From assembly GCA_025462835.1 (NCBI GenBank), contig JAOAPH010000153.1, positions 1 through 54,522 on the forward strand: a stretch of 54,522 nt of DNA, written 5' to 3'. The DNA is from Candidatus Angelobacter sp. Its GTDB lineage: Bacteria; Acidobacteriota; Terriglobia; Terriglobales; Acidobacteriaceae. Both the position numbers and the translations under genes were made by a program. The notes below the pieces were generated by a model, which saw only the letters and a list, made by a program, of their open reading frames with translations, ran no database searches and was not told the origin of the DNA. Below are positions 26,270 through 33,050 of the stretch, piece by piece; positions within the stretch are counted from its first letter, which is position 1; the number at the start of each line of letters is the position of its first letter.

Positions 26270-26494
26270 ATGAGTTCAGAGTGGGTCCCAGTTGAGAATC
26301 AAAGGCCCGAGAACGGTCGTGTGGTTGGTTTGTTGTGTTCGCGTCCAGATGGAACGATTGAGCGTGCAATCGGGTGGTGGAACGTAAAGGAGTGGGTGAT
26401 TACGGCAGCTCCCAGAGAATCGGTGAGCACCATCTTTTGTTGGTGCCGTTTGCCAGAAAACACGCCATCGGTTATCAGTGGGGACTTGATCTGA
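26270..26494 (+). CDS. small protein resembling DUF551
   Basis: This is a 74-residue protein. It begins SEWVPVENQRPENGRVVGLLC and has GWWNVKEWVI and a C-terminal WCRLPE, the order of Trp and Pro motifs seen in the small DUF551 family often found in phage and mobile DNA. GGAG lies nine bases before the ATG. It is located 26 bases after lexA in the same direction, so LexA-linked expression is possible. The function is unknown. Confidence 0.65.
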   Translation: MSSEWVPVENQRPENGRVVGLLCSRPDGTIERAIGWWNVKEWVITAAPRESVSTIFCWCRLPENTPSVISGDLI

Positions 26495-26527
26495 TAGAGA
26501 TCAAGTAATTGGCAGTGTTGGAGAGTT

Positions 26528-26868
26528 ATGCTCCATTCGGAATTCAAAGAGGCTTGGAAAGACGGTCGACTCCAAGTTGATGTCGACCGAAGTACTGCTC
26601 GACTGGTCACAGCCGGATACTTACCAAAGCGATATTTCTGGGCGACAACTTTCTGGGGACTCGTTTGGATCGGATTGATTATTGCTGGCCCACTTTTATT
26701 TTTTTTTATCGTTGGTGGAGCGGAGTAGGTGCCTGGATCGTCGCGACCCTGCTTTTTGGAGCAATAAAAACTTCCGCTTGCAAGTTTGTTATCCAGCATT
26801 CTCTCGAGAACGAAAGCTTTTATTCCGAACTTTCCGGAAAATCAATAATGCAAGTTCGAGAGAAGTAG
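26528..26868 (+). pseudogene. small membrane protein interrupted by a frameshift in a T9 run
   Basis: The first frame (26528-26728) encodes a soluble start (FKEAWKDGRLQVDVDRSTARL) and one helix ending LLFFF. A run of nine T at 26699-26707 follows. From the run onward the -1 frame continues WSGVGAWIVATLLFGAIKTS, a second helix, and a hydrophilic tail to 26868. Adding one T would join the two into a 113-residue, two-helix protein. It may be a real deletion, a homopolymer sequencing error, or a slippery site. The joined protein has no function I recognise. Confidence 0.6.
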
Positions 26869-26891
26869 ACATCCACGCAACACAAAAACAA

Positions 26892-26920
26892 AACCCAGCC
26901 ATTCGGCTGGGTTCGCTCTT
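26892..26920 (-). terminator. Rho-independent terminator of trxA
   Basis: AACCCAGCC and GGCTGGGTT form a perfect nine-base stem with loop ATTC (26892-26913). On the minus strand the stem is followed by TTGTTTTTG, 25 bases after the thioredoxin stop. Confidence 0.8.
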
Positions 26921-26937
26921 CGTTAACGCTAAGCTGT

Positions 26938-27273
26938 TTACAAATGTTTGTCTATCGCTCCGCTGATGGCTTCTTTTGTCCACTGTCCGCCGACCATCTG
27001 CACCTGCACCTTGCCTTCTTTGAACAATAACAAGGTCGGAATGCCCTGCACGCGATAGCGCATTGGGGTCGCTGAATTCTTGTCCACATCCATCTTGAAG
27101 ACCTTGGCTTTTCCCTTGTAGGCATCGGCAATCTCGTCAACGATCGGCGCTATCGCTCTGCACGGACCGCACCAGGCCGCCCAGAAGTCTACCAACACGG
27201 GCTGGTCCCACTTTAGAACGTCCTGATCAAAGCTCGCGTCCGTTACTTCCAGTACCAATTGACTTGTTGCCAT
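26938..27273 (-). CDS. trxA: thioredoxin
   Basis: This 111-residue thioredoxin has the redox motif Trp-Cys35-Gly-Pro-Cys38 (FWAAWCGPC) and cis-Pro79 in GIPT, with the complete fold and no signal peptide, so it is cytoplasmic. It reduces protein disulfides, and thioredoxin reductase in turn reduces it. The frame is open further upstream, but ATG 27273 is preceded by GGAGAG and starts at the family N-terminus. It is a single-gene transcript with a strong terminator. Confidence 0.97.
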   Translation of the reverse strand: MATSQLVLEVTDASFDQDVLKWDQPVLVDFWAAWCGPCRAIAPIVDEIADAYKGKAKVFKMDVDKNSATPMRYRVQGIPTLLLFKEGKVQVQMVGGQWTKEAISGAIDKHL

Positions 27274-27414
27274 CGAATCTCTCCAGAAAATAATAGTGAA
27301 TTGAGTAGGACTAATTATCCTAACATCCGATTGGATGCGACGGCCGCCGGAAAGTCGCAGCCGCTGACATTCCGGTAAGTTATTCATTGCATAAGACAAT
27401 CATTCCCAAGGTCA

Positions 27415-27566
27415 TTGCGCCGTAGGTACCGGAGGTTACTTATGGTTACTTTCGGGATATTGCGATGTGACCCCAAGTCCACCTAGACTGCGCGGTGTAG
27501 GCAGACCTGGGGGAGGGCTGCCGAGATCACGCCCCGCAACCAAGCCGGTTTCGGGGCGTTTTCTTT
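27415..27566 (+). ncRNA. candidate structured small RNA ending in a terminator
   Basis: This stretch between trxA and the radical SAM gene has no credible protein. It can fold: CCCCA at about 27471-27475 pairs with TGGGG, GTGA near 27466 pairs with TCAC near 27526, and GGCAG/CTGCC forms an inner stem. A final hairpin with arms CGCCCCG and CGGGGCG is followed by TTTTC, as in a Rho-independent terminator. It does not show the conserved SRP, tmRNA or RNase P cores. It could be 6S-like or a lineage-specific RNA; the assignment rests on structure alone. Confidence 0.35.
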
Positions 27567-27573
27567 GATATAA

Positions 27574-27744
27574 GGGTTCCGCGGCTTCGCCGCTCCACCC
27601 TCGCGCTCTGTTCGCGCGCGACGCGCTCACTCCGCGCGCGACGCGCTCACTCCGCGCTCACCCGGGTATCTGAGGGTTCCGCGGCTTCGCCGCTACACCC
27701 TCGCGCTGTGTTCGCGCGCGACGGCGCTCACTCCGCGCTCATCC
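27574..27744. repeat. two tandem copies of a GC-rich intergenic element
   Basis: Two copies, 27574-27663 and about 27673-27744, begin GGTTCCGCGGCTTCGCCGCT and end with CTCACTCCGCGCTCA. Copy 1 contains an extra internal duplication of about 20 bases (GCGCGACGCGCTCACTCC twice). The start is a small hairpin, CGGCTTCGCCG. No open frame or mobile-element gene accompanies them. Confidence 0.75.
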
Positions 27745-27770
27745 GATGTATAAGGTTTTTGCGGTTCGGG

Positions 27771-27866
27771 TGGCGCAGGCCTTCAGGCCTGCATTAAATG
27801 CCCGTAGAAATTGGGGGCTTTAGCCCCTGGGTTCCGCTGATAGCTGATAGCCGAAAGCTGACAGCT
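27771..27866. repeat. palindromic elements and a heptamer tract
   Basis: GCAGGCCTTCAGGCCTGC and GGGGCTTTAGCCCC are two short palindromes within about 27770-27830. They are followed by the heptamer tract CTGATAG-CTGATAG, CCGAAAG, CTGACAG at 27837-27864, just after the end of the radical SAM gene. Such short palindromes are common intergenic repeats in acidobacterial genomes, to my knowledge. Confidence 0.65.
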
Positions 27867-27869
27867 CCC

Positions 27870-28925
27870 TTACTTAATCTGCACTAACTCTTCAGCCTCA
27901 ATCTTAGGTGGCGGCGCAGCCGGAGGCGATTTCCTTCCAGCCTTCTTGATAGAAGACTGCGGCGCGCGCCAGTGGTCGATATATGAGATCTGGTGCACGC
28001 ACGAAACCGTGCAATGTGGCGCGCAGAATTTTTCTTTGAGGAACTCGCGTCGGATGTCGTCAACTGAATATGTCAGCAGCGGAACGCCCGGGATGCCGCG
28101 TTGCTGTGAGCACCAGTGGACCAGCCCGTTTTCGCATATATAAAGGTAGCGGGCGCCGGAGCGGCATCGCCAGTCATTGGGCTTTCCGTATGCGATGTTC
28201 TTCTGGAAGTGGTTGAACTGCGAATAGTTCTTCTTCTCGAACTTCATGATCTCTTCGTACACTGCGATCTCTTCATCGCGTAGCGGACGAAGCTGCCCAT
28301 CGCCATCATGAATGATCCCGACGGTCGACGTAAATCCAAGTTCGATGGCGCGCTTGCTCACCACCAGCGCGTCCTGCGGATTGTGGATTCCGCCACCGAC
28401 CACCGAATTGATATTCACGTGGAACTCAGCGAACTCGGAGAGAAGTTGCAACTTCTTGTCCAGCACCTTCAGGCTCTTTTTCGACACGTCATCCGGCATC
28501 ACATTATCGATGCTGATCTGCATGTGGTCCAAGCCCGCATCGTTCAACCGCTTAATGCGTTCTTCCACCAGCAGATAGCCATTCGTGATCATTCCAGCGA
28601 TAGAGCCGTTCTTGCGGATGCGTCCGATGACCTGATCCAACTCCGGATGCAGCAGCGGTTCGCCGCCGCTGATGGTGACGATCGCCGTCCCCAGGCTGCC
28701 CAGCTTGTCGATGCGCTCGAACATCGTCTCGATCGGCACCGGCTTCGACACATCGTCATACTCATTGCAATAGGTGCAGGAAAGATTGCAGCGACGCATG
28801 GGAATAATGTGCGCCATCACCGGATGGTCAGTGGACGCCAGCGCTCGGCCGATCATCATCAGCTCGCGCGAGCGCCGGTTCGCTATCCGCAAACGGTGTT
28901 TAAGACTGGGATGGGTGTGGGACAT
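27870..28925 (-). CDS. radical SAM protein with SPASM-like C-terminus
   Basis: This 351-residue radical SAM enzyme has Cys46-x3-Cys50-x2-Cys53 in RRCNLSCTYC, then TISGGEPLLHPEL, which is the Gly-Gly-Glu SAM-binding motif. The C-terminal region has further cysteines (WRCRSG, ICENG, HWCSQ, KFCAPHCTVSC) placed as for an auxiliary iron-sulfur cluster. This layout fits enzymes that modify peptides or small molecules, including HpnH-like and peptide-maturase relatives; no precursor peptide is visible next to it. A Lys/Pro-rich tail ends the protein. It is transcribed alone, divergent from the acyl-CoA cluster. Confidence 0.88.
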   Translation of the reverse strand: MSHTHPSLKHRLRIANRRSRELMMIGRALASTDHPVMAHIIPMRRCNLSCTYCNEYDDVSKPVPIETMFERIDKLGSLGTAIVTISGGEPLLHPELDQVIGRIRKNGSIAGMITNGYLLVEERIKRLNDAGLDHMQISIDNVMPDDVSKKSLKVLDKKLQLLSEFAEFHVNINSVVGGGIHNPQDALVVSKRAIELGFTSTVGIIHDGDGQLRPLRDEEIAVYEEIMKFEKKNYSQFNHFQKNIAYGKPNDWRCRSGARYLYICENGLVHWCSQQRGIPGVPLLTYSVDDIRREFLKEKFCAPHCTVSCVHQISYIDHWRAPQSSIKKAGRKSPPAAPPPKIEAEELVQIK

Positions 28926-29118
28926 TTCGTCTATTTATTACAACACAGCCCTGTGGATTTTTAGGCATTGCGCAATCGAATGGGGAAAAACCACGGGCGA
29001 ATGGGGAACTATTGACATTGCTCTGTACTCCCGTGGTTAAACGACTCTCAATCCGCTCTTATCCTTCTTTGATCCGCGGTTAGGCTTTTGCCTTTCGGCG
29101 ATCGACTCCCCTTTCCTG

Positions 29119-29140
29119 ATAAACTAAAAAGTTCGTTTAT
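29119..29140. promoter_or_regulatory. dyad upstream of the thiolase gene
   Basis: ATAAAC and GTTTAT are perfect inverted arms separated by ten bases and lie 23 bases ahead of the thiolase ATG. The arrangement suits a TetR- or FadR-type operator for the acyl-CoA genes. The evidence is position and symmetry only. Confidence 0.35.
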
Positions 29141-29162
29141 ACCCTCCAAGGACGCCATACTA

Positions 29163-30362
29163 ATGCTCAACCCTTCAGATATTGCCATCATCAGCGGAGC
29201 GCGCACGCCCATGGGCCGCTACTGCGAAAAGCTTCGCGACTTCACCGCCATGGAACTCGGCGCCACCGCCGGCATAGAAGCGATCAAGCGATCCGGAATC
29301 GACCCCCAGGAATTCGATCACGTTGTCTTCGGCAACGCGCAGCAGACCTCTTCGGATTCGCACTACGGAGCGCGACACGTCGGCCTCAAAGCCGGATTGC
29401 CTATCGAAACTCCCGCGCTCACCGTTAATCGCCTCTGCGGCTCCGGCATGCAATCCATCGTGAACGCCGCTCAGATGATCCAACTCGGTGAAGCTAAGAC
29501 CGTCCTCGCCGGCGGCATGGAATCTATGTCGCAAGCACCGTTCGTCGTTCGCGGCGCGCGCTGGGGCATCGGCCTGGGACAAGGCAAGTTGGAAGACGCG
29601 CTCATGCAGGGCCTGCTCGACCCGCAATGCGGCCTCTACATGGCGCAGACCGCAGAAGAATATTCGAAGCAGCAGGGAATCACGCGCGAGAAGATGGATG
29701 AGTTTGCGTTGCTCTCGCAGAAACGCGCAGCCGACGCGCAGCAAGCATGCCGTCTAGGCGAAGAGATCACGCCGGTCGCATTGAAGGATCGCAAGGGCAA
29801 ACCCACCGGCGAGATGTTCGAGAAAGACGACCACCTCCGTCCGCAGACCACGCTCGAAGGGCTCGCCAAACTTCCGCCCGCTTTCGGCAAAGACGGCATG
29901 GTCACCGCCGGAAATGCCAGCGGCATCGTCGATGGCGGTGCAGCCGTAGTCGTTACCTCCATGCAGGATGCAGAAAAGCGTGGCCTCAAGCCTATGGGAC
30001 GCATCGTCAATTGGGGCATCGCCGGAGTCGATCCCAGGATCATGGGCAGCGGTCCCGTGCCCGCCACCCGCGCTGCACTGAAACGCGCCGGCCTCAAACT
30101 CGATGACATTGATTTAATCGAAGTGAACGAAGCCTTCGCTGGACAATACCTCGCAGTCGAAAAAGAACTCGGCTTCGATCGTGAAAAAGCCAACGTAAAC
30201 GGCGGCGCGATTGCGCTGGGCCATCCGCTCGGCGCAACCGGCACGAGACTCGTCATCACGCTGTTGTACGAGTTGAAGCGCCGCAAAAAGAAATATGGTT
30301 TGGCAACAGCCTGCATCGGTGGGGGGCAAGGTATTGCGGTTATTGTGGAGAGCCTTAACTAG
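29163..30362 (+). CDS. acetyl-CoA acetyltransferase (thiolase)
   Basis: This is a 399-residue thiolase with a complete active site: nucleophile Cys92 (LCGSGMQS), NEAFA near 322, His354 (GHPLGATG) and Cys384 (CIGGGQG). It cleaves 3-oxoacyl-CoA or condenses two acetyl-CoA. Motifs alone do not separate degradative FadA from biosynthetic AtoB/PhaA. The frame is open 25 codons upstream, but ATG 29163 fits the family. It is the first gene of a cluster with a 3-hydroxyacyl-CoA dehydrogenase and an enoyl-CoA hydratase, so the three cover the steps between crotonyl-CoA and acetyl-CoA. Confidence 0.95.
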   Translation: MLNPSDIAIISGARTPMGRYCEKLRDFTAMELGATAGIEAIKRSGIDPQEFDHVVFGNAQQTSSDSHYGARHVGLKAGLPIETPALTVNRLCGSGMQSIVNAAQMIQLGEAKTVLAGGMESMSQAPFVVRGARWGIGLGQGKLEDALMQGLLDPQCGLYMAQTAEEYSKQQGITREKMDEFALLSQKRAADAQQACRLGEEITPVALKDRKGKPTGEMFEKDDHLRPQTTLEGLAKLPPAFGKDGMVTAGNASGIVDGGAAVVVTSMQDAEKRGLKPMGRIVNWGIAGVDPRIMGSGPVPATRAALKRAGLKLDDIDLIEVNEAFAGQYLAVEKELGFDREKANVNGGAIALGHPLGATGTRLVITLLYELKRRKKKYGLATACIGGGQGIAVIVESLN

Positions 30363-30640
30363 TGATTCTCAGATCTATTGGCTTGGGCACGATTGCATCG
30401 GCTTTGTTATTTCTCTTCGAAATTAAATTTCCTGGGAACCGCACCGTATTTTTTCTAGATCAACCCGGATGGCTTGCGATTGTATCGATTTGGGGATTCG
30501 ACGGTACGCACTCACCTTGGGGGCACGTTGTTTGGATTAGCGCAAACTCGGCTTTTTATGCAGTCATAATTTTCTTGTTTTTGTACTTGGTTCAGCAAAT
30601 CTCGGGTAAGGTGCGTGGGAGAGGCCCACAATCCAATTAA
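30362..30640 (+). CDS. small membrane protein, unknown
   Basis: This is a 92-residue protein from GTG 30362, whose first base is the last base of the thiolase stop (TAGTG), so translation would be coupled. There are two hydrophobic segments (IGLGTIASALLFLFEI and FYAVIIFLFLYLVQ) with a Trp-rich loop between. I do not recognise the family. Its base composition is more AT-rich than the neighbouring enzyme genes, which suggests a later insertion into the acyl-CoA cluster. The stop lies 19 bases before the next start. Confidence 0.6.
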   Translation: MILRSIGLGTIASALLFLFEIKFPGNRTVFFLDQPGWLAIVSIWGFDGTHSPWGHVVWISANSAFYAVIIFLFLYLVQQISGKVRGRGPQSN

Positions 30641-30659
30641 ATACGAAAACGGAGAGTTA

Positions 30660-31553
30660 ATGGCAATCAAAAAAGTTGGTGTACTCGGTTGTGGACTTAT
30701 GGGCTCCGGCATCGCGCAGGTTTCCGCGATGGCGGGCTATGACGTGGTCGTACTCGAGGCCGAGCAGAAGGCCATCGACAAAGGCTTCGCCGGCATTGAA
30801 AAATCGCTGGCAAAGTTGGCTGAGCGCCCGGTAGAAAAAGGCGGCATCACTGCCGAACAACGCGACGCAGCCCGCGCCCGCTTGAAGGGCACGCTCAACA
30901 AACAAGACCTCGCTGATTGCGACATCATCATTGAAGCCATCATCGAGAACGTCGAGATCAAGAAAGCAATGTATGCCGACCTCGACAACATCGCCAAGAA
31001 AGAATGCATCTTCGCCACCAATACCTCTTCGATCTCTGTAACAGAACTGATGGCGGCCACCAAGCGTCCCGAACGCTTCATCGGACTCCACTTCTTCAAT
31101 CCCGTGCCGCTGATGAAGCTCATCGAAGTCGTGCGCACCATCGCCACTGCGCCCGATGTCTTTGATACCGCCGTCGAATTCGCCAAGAGTCTCGGCAAAG
31201 TCCCAGTGCGCACAACCGACAGGACTGGATTCATTGTCAACCGTCTTCTCGTTCCATATTTGCTCGACGCGATCCGCGCTTACGAAGAAGGCGTCGGCTC
31301 CATCAGCGACATCGATAACGCCATGAAACTCGGCTGCGGCTATCCCATGGGCCCGTTCACGCTGCTCGACTTCGTCGGCCTCGATACCACTTACTACATC
31401 ACTCATGTAATGTTCGACGAATTCAAAGAGCGACGCTTCGCCTCACCCGCGCTGCTGAAGCGAATGGTGCTGGCCGGCTGGTACGGGCGAAAATCCGGCA
31501 ATGGCTTTTATAATTACGCCGACCCGAATAAGCCAGTTGAGAACAAGGTTTAG
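30660..31553 (+). CDS. 3-hydroxyacyl-CoA (3-hydroxybutyryl-CoA) dehydrogenase
   Basis: This 297-residue NAD(P)-dependent dehydrogenase has the Rossmann motif GCGLMGSGIAQ at residues 10-20. The catalytic His144 and Glu156 lie in HFFNPVPLMKLIEVV, and NRLLVPYL with the C-terminal helical domain follows. Single-domain length fits Hbd/PaaH-type enzymes, not the fused FadB. GGAGAG precedes ATG 30660. It oxidises 3-hydroxyacyl-CoA to 3-oxoacyl-CoA, or runs in reverse in butyrate or PHB metabolism, feeding the thiolase upstream. Confidence 0.95.
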   Translation: MAIKKVGVLGCGLMGSGIAQVSAMAGYDVVVLEAEQKAIDKGFAGIEKSLAKLAERPVEKGGITAEQRDAARARLKGTLNKQDLADCDIIIEAIIENVEIKKAMYADLDNIAKKECIFATNTSSISVTELMAATKRPERFIGLHFFNPVPLMKLIEVVRTIATAPDVFDTAVEFAKSLGKVPVRTTDRTGFIVNRLLVPYLLDAIRAYEEGVGSISDIDNAMKLGCGYPMGPFTLLDFVGLDTTYYITHVMFDEFKERRFASPALLKRMVLAGWYGRKSGNGFYNYADPNKPVENKV

Positions 31554-31582
31554 GGGAAAAGAGCAGATCCAGCTCTATTTGA

Positions 31583-31957
31583 ATGCCACCTATTAAGCGG
31601 AACGAACGGCGGGCGCTTGAAGACTATCGAGACTTAAAGATCTCGCTCGAAGAACTGCGTCCGCTGATCGAAAAGAGGGTTGGAATTTATTTCCAACCCG
31701 AGGGCTTCCACAATCGAGGTATTCAAAAATATACAGATCCTGCCGTTCCACAAGTCAAGGTCAGAGTAGGCCACCTAGAAACCGCCTATCGTAGATGGCA
31801 GGAACGCAAAATTTCCGAGAAACATTTAGGAGATTGGGCTGCGATGCTGACAATGAATGACGATTATGTACTTCATGAGGACGAAAGCGAAATACTCGCG
31901 GAGTGGCTAAATAGAGTTTGTTTTAACGGTGTAATCAAACCTGTTATTAAGGCTTGA
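31583..31957 (+). CDS. conserved hypothetical small soluble protein
   Basis: This is a 124-residue soluble protein rich in charged residues. The C-terminal half, LETAYRRWQERKISEKHLGDWAAML (in two parts), followed by DESEILAEWLNRVCF, resembles small uncharacterised proteins whose motif pairs a segment like RWxxGxISxxxLxDWA with a terminal ADWL. Such proteins appear scattered in genomes, to my memory, without known function. It lies 29 bases after the dehydrogenase. The gene is more AT-rich than its neighbours. Confidence 0.65.
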   Translation: MPPIKRNERRALEDYRDLKISLEELRPLIEKRVGIYFQPEGFHNRGIQKYTDPAVPQVKVRVGHLETAYRRWQERKISEKHLGDWAAMLTMNDDYVLHEDESEILAEWLNRVCFNGVIKPVIKA

Positions 31958-32037
31958 ATCCGTGCGAATCCGTCTCATCGGTGTAATCCGTGGCAAGCTT
32001 TTGATTCTTAATCCGCGTTAATCCGCGGCAAAGGTCT
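31958..32037. repeat. decamer repeat tract upstream of the enoyl-CoA hydratase
   Basis: Almost the whole gap is built of about ten-base units containing ATCCG: GAATCCGTGC, GAATCCGTCT, CATCGGTGTA and ATCCGTGGC. The exact pair AATCCGCGTTAATCCGCGGC follows at 32010-32029, ten bases before the start codon. The last 20-mer differs by one base from 23886-23905. Confidence 0.8.
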
Positions 32038-32038
32038 T

Positions 32039-32821
32039 ATGAACTTTCAAAACCTGAAATTCGAATCCAAGAACCACATCGCCTACGTCACCATCAACCG
32101 CCCGGAGAAGCTCAATGCTCTGAACATGGCAGTGATGGAAGAACTGCGCACTGCGTTCACAGCCATCAAAGCCGACAGAGATCTTCGCGTCGCGATCCTC
32201 ACCGGATCAGGCGAGAAGGCCTTCGTCGCCGGCGCTGATATCGGCGAGCTCAGCAAGCACAGTACTGTCTCCGCGAAGGAATACACCCACGTTGGACAAT
32301 CCGTTCTTGACCTCATCGAGAATCTCGGGAAGCCGGTGATCGCCTGCGTAAATGGATTCGCTCTCGGCGGAGGATGCGAACTCGCGATGGCCTGCACCAT
32401 GCGCATCGCCTCAGAAAACGCGAAGCTCGGACAGCCCGAAGTGAAACTAGGCATCATGGCCGGATACGGCGGCACTCAACGCCTGCCCCGACTCGTGGGC
32501 AAAGGCCGCGCCATGCAGATACTCCTCACTGCGGACACCATCAGCGCAGCGGAAGCCCACCGCATTGGACTGGTGAATGAAGTCGTTCCCCAGGCCGACC
32601 TCATCAAGCGCGCCGAAGAGATTGCCGCCAAGATCATTGCCAACGCTCCGCTGGCGATTCAATACACAATGGAAGCAGTCAATCACGGGATGGAAATGAC
32701 CCTGCCCGAAGGACTGTATCTCGAAGCCACATTATTCGGCGTTTGCTGCGCTACCGACGACAAGAACGAAGGCACCAAAGCTTTCCTGGAAAAGCGCGCC
32801 GCACAGTTTACGGGAAAGTAA
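32039..32821 (+). CDS. enoyl-CoA hydratase (crotonase-like)
   Basis: This is a 260-residue crotonase-superfamily hydratase. The oxyanion-hole stretch VAGADIGEL lies near residue 63. Both catalytic Glu residues are present: Glu114 in GGGCELAM and Glu134 in GQPEVKLG, followed by GYGGTQRLPR. It adds water to 2-enoyl-CoA, giving the substrate of the dehydrogenase at 30660, so the three enzymes make a short-chain beta-oxidation or butyrate module. An acyl-CoA dehydrogenase is not in the window. AAAGG precedes the ATG at short spacing. Confidence 0.95.
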   Translation: MNFQNLKFESKNHIAYVTINRPEKLNALNMAVMEELRTAFTAIKADRDLRVAILTGSGEKAFVAGADIGELSKHSTVSAKEYTHVGQSVLDLIENLGKPVIACVNGFALGGGCELAMACTMRIASENAKLGQPEVKLGIMAGYGGTQRLPRLVGKGRAMQILLTADTISAAEAHRIGLVNEVVPQADLIKRAEEIAAKIIANAPLAIQYTMEAVNHGMEMTLPEGLYLEATLFGVCCATDDKNEGTKAFLEKRAAQFTGK

Positions 32822-32862
32822 GCCGGCGGTATTTGCGGTAAATAGGCATTTTCCATCTCTTA

Positions 32863-32888
32863 GGGCGCGCAGAAATGCGCCCCTTTTC
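32863..32888 (+). terminator. Rho-independent terminator of the acyl-CoA cluster
   Basis: GGGCGC and GCGCCC (32863-32868 and 32877-32882) form a stem with an eight-base loop, followed by CTTTTCT. It lies about 40 bases after the hydratase stop. Confidence 0.7.
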
Positions 32889-33050
32889 TATTCCTCGGCC
32901 ATTTGCCCACTGTTTTCATTGACTTTCCCCAACGCCCATATACAATTCTCCCGCTCCTTCCTCCCTCAATTTACCCAGGCCCTGAATTGCCGCCTCGCTC
33001 GGTAGGCAGACGGCGACGTGTTCATACCCTATTGCAAGAAGGATTTGACT

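Noticed and set aside
27415-27566. Identification of the candidate RNA as SRP, tmRNA or RNase P RNA
   Set aside because: The conserved SRP tetraloop region, the tmRNA termini and the RNase P cores are not present.
30657-31406. 249-codon minus-strand frame opposite the hydroxyacyl-CoA dehydrogenase
   Set aside because: It is an antisense shadow of a gene with clear Rossmann and catalytic motifs.
32039-32821. Suspected loss of a catalytic Glu in the enoyl-CoA hydratase
   Set aside because: On recounting, both catalytic positions, in GGGCEL and GQPE, are Glu; the Gln in AMQ is not a catalytic residue.
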